DNA of 35,099 bases from CAG-877 sp045125935 (GTDB taxonomy: Bacteria; Bacillota_I; Bacilli_A; RF39; UBA660). The translations under genes were made by a program, and so were the position numbers. The notes under the pieces were generated by a model. That model saw only the letters and a list, made by a program, of their open reading frames with translations, made no database searches and was not told the origin of the DNA. The stretch is taken from NCBI GenBank assembly GCA_045125935.1, contig JBGVNW010000005.1, positions 1 to 35,099 of the forward strand. The letters run 5' to 3'. Positions 1 through 9,800 of this stretch are shown piece by piece. The stretch's first letter is position 1; the number at the start of each line of letters is the position of its first letter.

Positions 1-156
1 TTTTCTTAATTTTCTTCTTTCTTTTCTATTCATTACTGCATACCACCTTTATTCTTATATAGATAGTAACATATATTAAATATAAAAATGTACGGATATC
101 CGACTATTTCTTTGCGAAGAAAATTTACTCTTTTTCTCTGAAATAGTAAGTCTATA
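1..156. other. AT-rich leading segment without a gene
   Basis: I see no open reading frame with a ribosome binding site here. There is a small dyad near 110-125 (TTCTT-TGCG-AAGAA) and otherwise AT-rich spacer. It ends at the promoter of the FemX-like gene. The end of any gene further left is outside the window. Confidence 0.5.
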
Positions 157-186
157 TTGAAAGAAATTAAAAAATTATGCTATAAT
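157..186 (+). promoter_or_regulatory. Sigma-A-type promoter of the FemX-like gene
   Basis: TTGAAA at 157-162 and a perfect TATAAT at 181-186 are separated by 18 bases. The start codon follows 26 bases after the -10 box, with an AAAGGA ribosome binding site just before it. Confidence 0.75.
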
Positions 187-212
187 AATTTAAAATAGAA
201 AGGAATTAAAGT

Positions 213-1451
213 ATGAGAATAGTAACATTAAGACCAGACCAATTTGATCGCTTCGCAATTAAACATCGCTACAGAAGTTTTTATCAATCTTCTGCCTATG
301 CCAAATCAATGTTAAAATTTGGTTATAGTGTTCATTTCATTGGCTTTGTAAATTCCAAAAATGTACTTATTGGCGCAACATTTATTGTTTATAAAGAAGT
401 ATTTATGAGTAATAAAATAGCCTATGCACCTAGAGGAATACTATTTGATTTTGTTGATTCAGCACAATTAAGAAAAATGGTTGAGAAATTAAAACAAGTA
501 TTAGGAAAACAAGGATTCATGTTACTAAGAATGGATCCATATATTCCAATTAGTGTTAGAAGTAGTGATGGAAACATCATGAATATTAATAATCAAGAAA
601 ATATAATATTTGAAAATTTAGCTACTGCAGGATTTGAATACAAAGGAAAAAACTTATTCTTTGAAAATGAAAAACCTAGATGGGAAGCATTAATTTTATT
701 AAATAAACCAGCTACAATAATTTTTGAAACATTTGATAAACGAACTAGAAACAAAATACGAAAAGCCGAAAATGGTGGACTAGAAGTCATAAAAGATAAA
801 GAAAAAAATTTAACAGATTTATATGATTTCATTAAAAAGAAAGAAAATAAACCATTCAAATATTACGAAGAATTATGTAAAAATTTTAAGGATGATGTTG
901 AAATATATTACGCTAGAATTAATGCTGAATCATTTGTAATAAACAGTCAAAAAATGTATGAAGAAGAAATGATTACAAATGAACAATTAGCGGAACAAAT
1001 ACAAAATACAAGTTTAAATGACAAAGAAAGATCAAATATATTAAATAAAAAAATGGAATCAGATAAACTATTAACAGTATATAAAAATCACATGTTAATG
1101 GCAACTGACTTATTAAAAAAACATCCACAAGGAATAATTGTAGGTGGTGCTCTTGTAATAAATTATGATAATGCAGCTCACATTATTGCTGAAGGATACG
1201 ATGAAGAGTATGCAACATTAAATCCAACTTACCTAATAAAATGGCAAATGGTATGTGACTATTGTAATAAACAATTTAAATACATAAATTTAGGTGGAAT
1301 TGCAGGAACATTCGACAAAGAAAATCAATACAGTGGATTAAACGAATCAAAACTAGGATTTAACGCAGTTGTTTCAGAATACATTGGAGAATTTGACGTA
1401 GTACTAAACAACTTTGCATACAATTTATTTAAAAACTTTAAAAGCAAGTAA
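213..1451 (+). CDS. FemABX-family peptidoglycan interpeptide-bridge aminoacyltransferase
   Basis: A 412-residue protein of the FemA/FemX/MurM family, cytoplasmic enzymes that move amino acids from aminoacyl-tRNA onto the peptide stem of lipid-linked peptidoglycan precursors. Family features visible: an N-terminal half with FYQSSAYA and YAPRGILFDF; a charged helical insertion at about residues 230-295, as in the Fem coiled-coil arm; and a C-terminal GNAT-like half with GGALVI, a Tyr-rich stretch and the final NLGGIAGTFD and GLNESKLGFN motifs. Length matches the family. The ATG at 213 has an AAAGGA site. It is the only + strand gene and is convergent to tuf. The amino acid transferred cannot be read from the sequence. 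It implies a cell wall, so the organism is not a wall-less mollicute. Confidence 0.85.
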   Translation: MRIVTLRPDQFDRFAIKHRYRSFYQSSAYAKSMLKFGYSVHFIGFVNSKNVLIGATFIVYKEVFMSNKIAYAPRGILFDFVDSAQLRKMVEKLKQVLGKQGFMLLRMDPYIPISVRSSDGNIMNINNQENIIFENLATAGFEYKGKNLFFENEKPRWEALILLNKPATIIFETFDKRTRNKIRKAENGGLEVIKDKEKNLTDLYDFIKKKENKPFKYYEELCKNFKDDVEIYYARINAESFVINSQKMYEEEMITNEQLAEQIQNTSLNDKERSNILNKKMESDKLLTVYKNHMLMATDLLKKHPQGIIVGGALVINYDNAAHIIAEGYDEEYATLNPTYLIKWQMVCDYCNKQFKYINLGGIAGTFDKENQYSGLNESKLGFNAVVSEYIGEFDVVLNNFAYNLFKNFKSK

Positions 1452-1478
1452 TAAAATATTAATTACTTGCTTTTCTTT
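1442..1478 (+). terminator. Intrinsic terminator of the FemX-like gene
   Basis: An 11-base perfect stem (arms 1442-1452 and 1462-1472) with a 9-base loop is followed by TTCTTT. The left arm contains the stop codon of the gene. Confidence 0.8.
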
Positions 1479-1495
1479 AATATAAACAAAAATGT

Positions 1496-1527
1496 TAAAA
1501 AACAAAAAATCGCCGAAGCGATTTTTT
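1496..1527 (-). terminator. tuf terminator, bidirectional
   Basis: Arms at 1504-1513 and 1518-1527 enclose a UUCG tetraloop on the - strand. They are followed by a T-rich tract, and runs of A on the other side allow it to work in both directions between the convergent tuf and FemX-like genes. Confidence 0.85.
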
Positions 1528-1541
1528 TATTAATTTTATAA

Positions 1542-2726
1542 TTAAGCAATAATTTCAGTAACGTTACCAGCACCAACAGTACGTCCACCTTCACGGATAG
1601 AGAATTTTGTACCTTGTTCAAGTGCGATTGGGTGAATTAATTCAACCTCGATATTAACGTTATCTCCTGGCATTACCATTTCAACACCTTCTGGTAAAGT
1701 AATAACACCAGTTACGTCTGTAGTTCTAAAATAGAATTGAGGACGATAGTTTGCGAAGAATGGTGTATGACGTCCACCTTCTTCTTTACTCAATACATAA
1801 ACTGTAGCTTTGAATTTATGATGAGGTGTAACACTTCCTGGTTTAGCAAGAACTTGTCCACGTTCAACCTCTTCACGAGCAATACCACGTAATAATACAC
1901 CAGCATTGTCTCCAGCTTCTGCATAATCTAATTGTTTACGGAACATTTCAATTCCAGTAACAACTGTCTTTCTAGTATCTCTAATACCAACGATTTCAAC
2001 TTCATCGTTAAGTTTTAATTGTCCACGTTCAACACGTCCAGTAACAACTGTACCACGACCTGTGATTGTGAATACGTCTTCAATACTCATTAAGAATGGT
2101 TTGTCATTATCTCTTTCAGGAGTTGGAATCCATTCATCAACTGCAGCCATTAATTCTTCAATCTTAGCAGCCCAAGTTGGATCTCCTTCAAGAGCTTTAA
2201 GAGCTGAACCACGAATAATTGGAGTATCGTCACCTTCAAATCCATATTCATTTAATAAGTCACGAACTTCCATTTCAACTAAATCTAATAATTCTTCGTC
2301 GTCAACCATATCACATTTATTTAAGAACACTACCATTTTTGGTACTCCAACTTGACGAGCAAGTAAGATATGTTCACGAGTTTGAGCCATTGGACCATCA
2401 GTAGCAGCAATAACTAAGATTGCTCCATCCATTTGAGCTGCACCTGTAATCATGTTTTTAACATAGTCAGCATGTCCTGGACAGTCTACGTGAGCGTAAT
2501 GTCTAGCATCAGTACTATACTCAACGTGAGCAGTATTGATAGTGATACCACGTTCTCTTTCTTCTGGTGCTTTATCGATATTAGAGAATTCAACAGCTTC
2601 GTTACCATTTTTTCCAGCTAATACTTTAGTGATAGCAGCAGTAGTAGTAGTTTTACCATGATCTACGTGTCCAATTGTACCAATATTAACATGTGGTTTT
2701 GAACGATCAAATTTTTGTTTTGCCAT
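1542..2726 (-). CDS. tuf: Elongation factor Tu
   Basis: A 394-residue EF-Tu, the GTPase that delivers aminoacyl-tRNA to the ribosome. The G-domain shows GHVDHGKTT (P-loop), RGITINTAH, DCPGHADY and NKCDMVDD; domains 2 and 3 follow, with the conserved C-terminal GGRTVGAG. The frame is open 21 codons further upstream, but the start is the ATG at 2726: it gives MAKQKFDRSKPHVN, the family N-terminus, and has AAAGGAGG before it. It follows fusA after an 83-base gap that holds its own promoter, so it is probably made both by readthrough from the str operon and separately at high level. Confidence 0.98.
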   Translation of the reverse strand: MAKQKFDRSKPHVNIGTIGHVDHGKTTTTAAITKVLAGKNGNEAVEFSNIDKAPEERERGITINTAHVEYSTDARHYAHVDCPGHADYVKNMITGAAQMDGAILVIAATDGPMAQTREHILLARQVGVPKMVVFLNKCDMVDDEELLDLVEMEVRDLLNEYGFEGDDTPIIRGSALKALEGDPTWAAKIEELMAAVDEWIPTPERDNDKPFLMSIEDVFTITGRGTVVTGRVERGQLKLNDEVEIVGIRDTRKTVVTGIEMFRKQLDYAEAGDNAGVLLRGIAREEVERGQVLAKPGSVTPHHKFKATVYVLSKEEGGRHTPFFANYRPQFYFRTTDVTGVITLPEGVEMVMPGDNVNIEVELIHPIALEQGTKFSIREGGRTVGAGNVTEIIA

Positions 2727-2760
2727 ATTATAATTTCCTCCTTTGTAATTTACAACATTT

Positions 2761-2789
2761 ATTTTATCTAATAATTGAATTTTTTTCAA
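2761..2789 (-). promoter_or_regulatory. Promoter of tuf in the fusA-tuf gap
   Basis: On the - strand TTGAAA (2784-2789) and TAAAAT (2761-2766) are 17 bases apart, 35 bases upstream of the tuf start codon. Confidence 0.7.
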
Positions 2790-2809
2790 CTATTTTGATA
2801 CTTATTTAA

Positions 2810-4879
2810 TTAATTTCCACTCTTTTTAATAATTTCATCAGCAATGTTTTTTGGAACTTCTTCATAATGATCTGGGAACATTACGAATGTTGCTCTACCT
2901 TGTGTATTAGAACGTAAGTTAGTAGCATAACCAAACATTTCTGAAAGTGGAACCATAGCGCTTAGTTTAACAGCATTACCTTGAGCTTCTTGTCCAAGTG
3001 GTCTACCACGACGAGAAGTTAAATCACCCATTACATTTCCAAAATATTCTTCTGGAGTTGTAACATCAACTTTCATGATTGGTTCAAGTAAAACTGGTTT
3101 GCATTTATTCTTAGCCTCTTTTAAAGCAAAGCTAGCAGCAATCTTGAAAGCCATTTCGTTAGAGTCTACATCATGGTATGAGCCATCAAATAATGTAGCT
3201 TTAACATCGATCATAGGATATCCTGCAAGTACACCTGATTGTAAAGCTTCTTGTAATCCCTTATCTACAACTGGAATATATTCACGAGGAACAACTCCAC
3301 CAACGATTTGGTCAACGAATTCATATCCTTTATCTTCGTTTGGTTCAAACTTAATCCAAACATGTCCATATTGTCCACGTCCACCTGATTGTTTAATATA
3401 TTTACCTTCACATTCAGCAGCAGCTTTAATTGTTTCACGATAAGCAACTTGTGGAGCACCAACATTAGCTTCAACGTTAAATTCACGTCTCATACGATCA
3501 ACTAATACATCTAAGTGTAATTCACCCATACCAGCAATAACTGTTTGACCAGTTTCATGATCAGTATGAACTTTAAATGTTGGGTCTTCTTCAGCTAACT
3601 TTTGAAGTGCCAAAGCCATTTTATCTTGATCAGCTTTTGATTTAGGTTCTACTGCCAATTGAATAACTGGTTCTGGAACTACTAGGCTTTCAAGAATAAT
3701 CGGTTTCTTTTCATCACATAAAGTATCTCCTGTAGTTGTATTTTTCAAACCAACTGCAGCAGCAATATCTCCTGTATAAACATCAGATATTTCTTTACGA
3801 TTGTTCGCATGCATTTGAAGAATACGACCAATTCTTTCTTTTGAATCTTTTGATGAGTTTAATACATAACTACCACTTGATAAGTGACCAGAATAAACTC
3901 TAAAGAATGTTAAACGTCCAACAAATGGATCAGTCATAACTTTAAATGCTAATGCAGAAAATGATTCATTATCACTAACTTTACGACTGTCTTCATTACC
4001 ATCCATATCTGTACCTTTAACAGCTTCAATATCCAATGGACATGGTAAATAATCAATTACAGCATCAAGTAATAATTTAATTCCTTTATTGCCTAAAGCT
4101 GTTCCACACATTACTGGGAAAAATTCAGCTGCTAAACAACCAGTTCTTATAGCTTTCTTAATCATTTCAACAGTAACTTCTCCACCGTCAAGATAAGTCA
4201 TCATCATTTCTTCATCAAATTCAGCAACAGCATCAATTAATTCAGCCCTTTTTTCTTCAGCTATATCTTTTAAATCGGCCGGAATTTCAATTTCTTGAGC
4301 GTTCTCAGCTTGCTGACCATCATAATGGTATGCTTTCATTGTAACTAAATCAATAATTCCATCAAATTCATTTTCAGAACCGATTGGCCATTCAATTGGT
4401 TTAGCATTAACTCCCAAACGATCCTTAATAGTCTTTAAACTATATTCAAAGTTTGCACCCATTTTATCCATCTTATTTGCAAAAATAATTCTTGGAACTT
4501 TAAAATCTGATGCTTGTCTCCAAACTGTTTCAGTTTGAGGTTCAACTCCAGCTTGTGCATCTAATAAAGCAACTGCTCCATCTAATACACGAAGTGAACG
4601 AGAAACTTCGATAGTGAAGTCTACGTGACCAGGAGTATCAATAATATTTAAACGATGTCCCTTCCAATATGCAGTTGTAGCTGCAGAAGTGATAGTAATA
4701 CCACGCTCTTTTTCTTGTTCCATCCAGTCCATAGTAGCTGCACCCTCATGAGTTTCACCAATCTTATGATTTACACCAGTATGGAATAAGATTCTTTCGC
4801 TACAAGTAGTTTTACCTGCATCGATATGAGCCATGATTCCAAAATTTCTTGTCTTTTCTAAAGACGTATCTCTTGCCAT
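2810..4879 (-). CDS. fusA: Elongation factor G
   Basis: A 689-residue EF-G, the GTPase that drives ribosomal translocation. AHIDAGKTT (P-loop), ERGITITSAA, DTPGHVDF and NKMDKMGA mark the G-domain, and domains II-V complete the usual length. The ATG at 4879 has AAGGAG before it. It lies 15 bases downstream of rpsG in the str operon order rpsL-rpsG-fusA-tuf. Nothing looks unusual. Confidence 0.98.
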   Translation of the reverse strand: MARDTSLEKTRNFGIMAHIDAGKTTCSERILFHTGVNHKIGETHEGAATMDWMEQEKERGITITSAATTAYWKGHRLNIIDTPGHVDFTIEVSRSLRVLDGAVALLDAQAGVEPQTETVWRQASDFKVPRIIFANKMDKMGANFEYSLKTIKDRLGVNAKPIEWPIGSENEFDGIIDLVTMKAYHYDGQQAENAQEIEIPADLKDIAEEKRAELIDAVAEFDEEMMMTYLDGGEVTVEMIKKAIRTGCLAAEFFPVMCGTALGNKGIKLLLDAVIDYLPCPLDIEAVKGTDMDGNEDSRKVSDNESFSALAFKVMTDPFVGRLTFFRVYSGHLSSGSYVLNSSKDSKERIGRILQMHANNRKEISDVYTGDIAAAVGLKNTTTGDTLCDEKKPIILESLVVPEPVIQLAVEPKSKADQDKMALALQKLAEEDPTFKVHTDHETGQTVIAGMGELHLDVLVDRMRREFNVEANVGAPQVAYRETIKAAAECEGKYIKQSGGRGQYGHVWIKFEPNEDKGYEFVDQIVGGVVPREYIPVVDKGLQEALQSGVLAGYPMIDVKATLFDGSYHDVDSNEMAFKIAASFALKEAKNKCKPVLLEPIMKVDVTTPEEYFGNVMGDLTSRRGRPLGQEAQGNAVKLSAMVPLSEMFGYATNLRSNTQGRATFVMFPDHYEEVPKNIADEIIKKSGN

Positions 4880-4894
4880 TTTATGACTCCTTCC

Positions 4895-5362
4895 TTACCA
4901 TCTATAATGTGCGAAAGCCTTATTAGCTTCTGCCATTCTATGAGTATCTTCACGTTTTTTTACTGCTGCACCAGTACCATTTGATGCATCAATAATTTCA
5001 TTTGCTAAATTATCAGCCATACCTTTTCCACCACGATCACGTGAATATTTAGTTAACCATCTTAATGCTAAAGCTTGGCTTCTAGCTGGTGTAACTTCAA
5101 CTGGAACTTGGTAGTTAGAACCACCAACACGACGACTCTTAACTTCAAGTTGTGGTTTAATATTTTCCATAGCAGCATTAAATACTTCTAATGGATCTTT
5201 TCCACTCTTAGTCTTAACTTTATCAAATGCTTCATAAACTATTGTTTGAGCTGTTCCTTTTTTACCATCTAACATAATAGTATTAATTAGTTTTGCAACT
5301 GTCTTAGACTTATATATTGGATCTGGTAAAATATCTCTCTTTACTGCACGTCTCTTACGCAT
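4895..5362 (-). CDS. rpsG: 30S ribosomal protein S7
   Basis: A 155-residue S7, the primary binder of the 3' major domain of 16S rRNA in the small-subunit head. It starts MRKRRAVKRDILPDP, the usual Firmicute N-terminus, and carries GGSNYQVPVEV and the C-terminal HRMAEANKAFAHYRW. The ATG at 5362 has an AGGGAGGAAA site. It lies between rpsL (55 bases upstream) and fusA (15 bases downstream), so it is co-transcribed with both. Confidence 0.98.
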   Translation of the reverse strand: MRKRRAVKRDILPDPIYKSKTVAKLINTIMLDGKKGTAQTIVYEAFDKVKTKSGKDPLEVFNAAMENIKPQLEVKSRRVGGSNYQVPVEVTPARSQALALRWLTKYSRDRGGKGMADNLANEIIDASNGTGAAVKKREDTHRMAEANKAFAHYRW

Positions 5363-5417
5363 TTTAATTTCCTCCCTTCAATTGATTTTATATTACTTTA
5401 GTTTAATTAATTTTATT

Positions 5418-5831
5418 TTACTTCTTAGGTTTTTTAGCACCGTACTTACTACGACCTTGTTTACGATCTTTAACTCCAGCAGTATCTAATGTACCACGAA
5501 TAACATGATAACGAACTCCGATTAAGTCTTTTACACGACCACCACGAACTAATACTACACTGTGTTCTTGTAAGTTGTGTCCAATACCAGGAATGTATGT
5601 ATCTACTTCCTTACCATTAGATAAACGAACACGAGCATACTTACGTAATGCTGAGTTTGGTTTCTTAGGTGTTTTAGTACCAACACGAGTACAAACTCCA
5701 CGTTTTTGAGGTGATTTAACATCTGTAGTTGTCTTTTGAATAGTATTTAAACCAACTCCAAGAACTGGTGCTTTACTCTTTCTTACCTTATCTTTACGAT
5801 TTTTACGAACTAATTGGTTAATTGTAGGCAT
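5418..5831 (-). CDS. rpsL: 30S ribosomal protein S12
   Basis: A 137-residue S12 of the decoding centre. It has the roughly 13-residue Firmicute N-terminal insertion relative to E. coli and the loop TPKKPNSALRK with the lysine at the classical streptomycin site. In the second loop the usual GRVKDLPG reads GRVKDLIG, so Ile104 replaces the proline equivalent to E. coli P91 (counting Met). The ATG at 5831 has AAAGGAG before it. It is the first gene of the str operon, behind a promoter and a leader with two dyads. Confidence 0.97.
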   Translation of the reverse strand: MPTINQLVRKNRKDKVRKSKAPVLGVGLNTIQKTTTDVKSPQKRGVCTRVGTKTPKKPNSALRKYARVRLSNGKEVDTYIPGIGHNLQEHSVVLVRGGRVKDLIGVRYHVIRGTLDTAGVKDRKQGRSKYGAKKPKK

Positions 5832-5872
5832 AAAATATATCTCCTTTCTTTACACATATCCAGGTGTATCAT
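5810..5872 (-). other. Possible 20-codon leader peptide overlapping the rpsL start
   Basis: ATG at 5872 is preceded by AAGGGG. It reads MIHLDMCKERRYILCLQLTN and ends at a TAG inside rpsL, out of frame with it, across the rpsL start. This could couple translation to rpsL, or be chance. The frame is short and I know of no homologue. Confidence 0.2.
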
Positions 5873-5882
5873 TTTACCCCTT

Positions 5883-5907
5883 AAATAAAACTTTGCCAAT
5901 CGCAAAG
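5883..5907 (-). promoter_or_regulatory. Terminator-like hairpin in the rpsL leader
   Basis: Between promoter and gene, a 6-base perfect stem (CTTTGC/GCAAAG, arms 5902-5907 and 5891-5896, 5-base loop) is followed by TTTTATTT. This has the shape of a weak intrinsic terminator and could attenuate the str operon. A second small dyad, TACAC/GTGTA, lies nearer the start codon. Confidence 0.4.
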
Positions 5908-5927
5908 CTATTTAATCAAGCAGATAT

Positions 5928-5956
5928 AATATAACACTATCTTAAAATAAAGTCAA
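5928..5956 (-). promoter_or_regulatory. Promoter of the rpsL-rpsG-fusA operon
   Basis: TTGACT (5951-5956) and TATATT (5928-5933) on the - strand have a 17-base spacer. They lie just downstream of the terminator of the DUF5684-like gene and about 97 bases upstream of rpsL, leaving an untranslated leader of roughly 90 bases. Confidence 0.75.
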
Positions 5957-5979
5957 TATTTTTATTGCTATAAATAGGC

Positions 5980-6012
5980 AAAAAAAAGATAAGTCATTAA
6001 AAAACTTATCTT
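5980..6012 (-). terminator. Terminator of the DUF5684-like gene
   Basis: A 9-base perfect stem (AAGATAAGT/ACTTATCTT, arms 6004-6012 and 5986-5994) is followed by eight T on the - strand. The upstream arm overlaps the end of the gene. Confidence 0.85.
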
Positions 6013-6740
6013 CGCTTATTCAAAATATATTTATTAATGAAATAATCAAATAAAGTACCAACAATAACAACTATCGAAATAAATATTGCTATAATAAAAA
6101 TAAACTTAAAATCCCACATCATTTCAAACACCTTTTCAAAAGAAAATAGTGATATCATAACATAAAAAGCAACATAAAAGCCAATTACAGTTGATAAAAC
6201 AAGCAGTATATTAGAAATACACATTTCATTAACAGAAATTTTTTTATTAGAATAAAAATCATCCCAAAGAAAATTATTACGTACCTTTGTTAGTCTACTC
6301 CATCGCATCTTTTCATATAAACCAATAAACGGAACCGCAAAAATAGGAACAAAAGTAAGTGCTAAAGGAAGTAAATACCCTTCTTTAAATTTATTGCCAA
6401 TGTAATAGTTAACATTCCAACTAACAATTAATGCAACAATTACTACAGCAAATTTAAAAAAAAGTATTATTCCACATAATTCATCACTCGCTACAAAATA
6501 GTTACCTAAAAAATAGAAAAGTAAATATAAACAAATAAATAAAGGAGCAAGCCAAGGTTCTACTCTTCCCTTTTTATAGTATAAATATTCACTATAAATA
6601 GGTATTAATCCCTTCCATCCATCTATACCAATTTTAACAAAAAAATAATATCTTCCAAGTAAATATAGCAGTAATAAAACCAATATTATAATCCACAACA
6701 ATACCGACATTGGACTAAAACTAAACAAAAAGTTCATCAT
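6006..6740 (-). CDS. DUF5684-like integral membrane protein
   Basis: A 244-residue membrane protein of unknown function. About six hydrophobic segments are visible (near residues 10-33, 60-80, 86-107, 118-140, 172-198, 208-236). The short motif GWKGLIPIYSEY after the first segment is the pattern I associate with the DUF5684 family, whose members read like GWxALIPxYNxY. It sits between rpoC and rpsL, where Bacillus carries the L7Ae-like gene ybxF, but has its own weak -10 (TATAAT near 6766) and its own terminator, so it is probably monocistronic. ATG codons at 6740 and 6737 both fit the GGTGAT site. Membrane location is well supported; the role is unknown. Confidence 0.75.
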   Translation of the reverse strand: MMNFLFSFSPMSVLLWIIILVLLLLYLLGRYYFFVKIGIDGWKGLIPIYSEYLYYKKGRVEPWLAPLFICLYLLFYFLGNYFVASDELCGIILFFKFAVVIVALIVSWNVNYYIGNKFKEGYLLPLALTFVPIFAVPFIGLYEKMRWSRLTKVRNNFLWDDFYSNKKISVNEMCISNILLVLSTVIGFYVAFYVMISLFSFEKVFEMMWDFKFIFIIAIFISIVVIVGTLFDYFINKYILNKRR

Positions 6741-6789
6741 AAAAAGATCACCATCTATTCTAAGAATAATTATAGCTTATTTTAAGACG

Positions 6790-6817
6790 AAAAAAAAGAG
6801 TAAGATTTCTCTTACTC
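6790..6817 (-). terminator. Terminator of the rpoB-rpoC operon
   Basis: An 8-base perfect stem (GAGTAAGA/TCTTACTC) closed by a GAAA loop (6806-6809) is followed by eight T on the - strand. The first arm overlaps the rpoC stop codon. Confidence 0.9.
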
Positions 6818-9800
6818 CATAAATTGTTCTTCTAATTTTTCTAAAGGTTCTTCATCCATAAATTCTGTTTTTAAATCAAAATCTACATCACGATAAGCCT
6901 TACTACCAGTTCCAGCAGGAATTAACTTACCAATAATAACATTTTCTTTCAATCCAGAAAGTGGATCTACTTTACCTTTAATTGCTGCATCAGTTAAGAT
7001 ACGAGTTGTCTCTTGGAATGAAGCAGCTGATAAGAATGAATCTGTTTCAAGTGCAGCCTTAGTAATACCAAGTAAAATTGGTTTTCCAAGAGCTGGTTTT
7101 TTACCTTTAATAATTGCCTCTTTATTTCCTTCAGTAAATTCATGGAAGTTAAGAAGTGCACCAGGTAAGAAACGAGTATCTCCACCTTCAACTATTCTAA
7201 TCTTAGAAATCATTCTACGTGCAATAATTTCAATATGCTTATCTGAAATATCAACACCTTGAGAACGATATGTATGTTGAACTTCTTTTAATATATATTC
7301 TTGTGTTGTTATTGGGTCTGTAACTGCAAGTAATTCTTTAGGACTAATAGCTCCTTCAGTAAGTCTATCTCCACAATGTACTTCAGTACCTTTATCAACA
7401 CATAACTTAGAACCATAATTAGTAACATGTTCTTTTGTTTCTAACTTGTTAGTAATACTAATTTTATATTTACCATGATCTTCTTTAATCTTAGTAACTG
7501 TACCATCAATTTCAGCGATAGTTGCTTTTGCTTTAGGATTACGTGCCTCAAATAATTCTTGAACACGAGGAAGACCTTGAGTAATATCGGCATCACCACC
7601 ATGCGCAACTCCTCCTGAGTGGAATGTACGCATTGTAAGTTGTGTACCAGGTTCACCAATTGATTGAGCAGCCATAACACCTACAGCCTCACCAATTTCT
7701 ACTAAATTACCTGTAGCCAAGTTACGTCCATAACATTTTTGACATACACCGTTTGGAGTACCACAAGTTAAAATTGTACGAATTTCTACTTCAGTAATTC
7801 CTGCAGCAACAACTTTTTCAGCTAATGACTCAGTAATCATTTGAAGTTTATCAACAATTACCTCTTTTGTTTCTGGATGAATGATCTTCTTATTAGCAAA
7901 ACGACCAACAATACGATCACGTAAGCTTTCAATTACTGTACCAGTTTTCTCATTAATGAAATCATGAACAACTACACCTTGATCAGTACCACAATCAGCT
8001 TCTCTAACAATCATATCTTGAGATACATCAACTAAACGACGAGTTAAGTATCCAGAGTCAGCAGTCTTAAGAGCTGTATCGGCAGAACCTTTACGAGCAC
8101 CATGTGTAGATAAGAAGAATTCCGCAACTGACAATCCCTCAATAAAGTTAGAAAGAATTGGAATTTCTACTGGAGTACCATCTGGCTTAGCCATAATACC
8201 ACGCATACCAGCAACTTGAGTGAAGTTCGAAATGTTACCACGAGCCTTAGAGTTCATCATGATAAAGATTGGATTATCAATATCTGTATGAGCAACCTCT
8301 TCAAGTTCAGCTTTAACTTGGTCAGTGGCATTATTCCATGTACTAATAACACTATTAAATCTTTCTTCTTCAGTAATTAAACCACGCTTATATTGTTTAT
8401 TAATTTTATCAACCAATTTTTGTGCTTCAGCTACAATTTCAGGTTTCTTTTTACTAATTTCAACATCTGCCATACTAACTGTAATACCAGAAATAGTTGA
8501 ATATTTAAATCCTAAATCCTTCATATTATCAAGCATAGTAGAAGTTTCAGTTGTTTTATAACGTTTAAATACTTGTGCGATTACTTTTTCTAGTGTTCCC
8601 TTAGCAAATGCTTTAACAAGAGGCATTTCTTTAATTGCTTCAGGAATATTTGTACCTTTATCTAAGAAATACTTATTTGGTGTAATATTTTGAATATTAT
8701 CATCAGTTGGTTCATTAATATATGCAAATGAATCTGGAAGCATTTCATTAAATTTGATCTTACCAACTGTAGTTACTAAATATTTACCCTTTTGACTTTC
8801 AGTAAATAATTTATATTTAAATGAATCAACAGGAATAGCAATTCTTGTATGTAATGTAATTTCTCTACGTTCATAAGCCATTAATGCTTCATTAGAGTTT
8901 TTAAATACACGTCCTTCACCATCTTCTCCAGCCTTTTCCATAGTTAAATAATAATTACCTAAAACCATGTCTTGTGAAGGAGTAACAATTGGATCTCCTG
9001 ATTTTGGATGTAGAATGTTGTTAGAACCTAACATTAACATTCTAGCTTCAGCTTTTGCTTCTTCTGAAAGTGGAACGTGTACTGCCATCTGGTCTCCATC
9101 GAAGTCAGCATTAAATGCAGGACAAACTAATGGATGAAGACGAATTGCTTTTCCACCAACTAAGATTGGTTCGAATGCTTGAATACCTAATCTATGTAGA
9201 GTTGGGGCACGGTTAAGCATAACTGGATGCTCTTTAATAACTTCTTCTACAATATCCCAAACAACAGGATCTTGATTTTCAATTAATCTCTTAGCAGCCT
9301 TAATATTATGTGCAATATCTTTAGATACTAATCCATGAATAACATGTGGCTTAAATAATTCTAAAGCCATTTCTTTTGGAATACCACATTGATACATTTT
9401 TAAACTTGGACCAACAACAATAACTGAACGTCCAGAATAATCAACACGTTTTCCAAGTAAGTTTTGACGGAAACGTCCTTGCTTACCTTTTAACATACTA
9501 GAAATTGATTTTAAAGGTCTATTTCCAGCTCCTGTTACACTTCTACCACGACGTCCATTATCAAATAACGAATCAACAGCTTCTTGTAACATACGTTTTT
9601 CATTTTGAATAATAATAGTTGGAGCCCCTAAATCAATAAGTTTCTTCAAACGATTATTTCTATTAATAACACGACGATATAAATCATTTAAATCACTTGT
9701 TGCAAAACGACCACCATCTAATTGAATCATTGGACGTAATTCTGGAGGTATAACTGGTATACAATCCATAATCATCCATTCAGGTTTATTTCCTGAAGTA

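Noticed and set aside
593..859. Antisense frames opposite the FemX-like gene and many others opposite tuf, fusA, rpoC, rpoB, rplL, nusG and clpC
   Set aside because: They lie wholly inside conserved genes on the other strand or in another frame, lack ribosome binding sites and look like low-complexity translations of the opposite strand.
2727..2789. 21-residue N-terminal extension of EF-Tu
   Set aside because: It runs through the Shine-Dalgarno sequence and the likely tuf promoter; the ATG at 2726 gives the family N-terminus.
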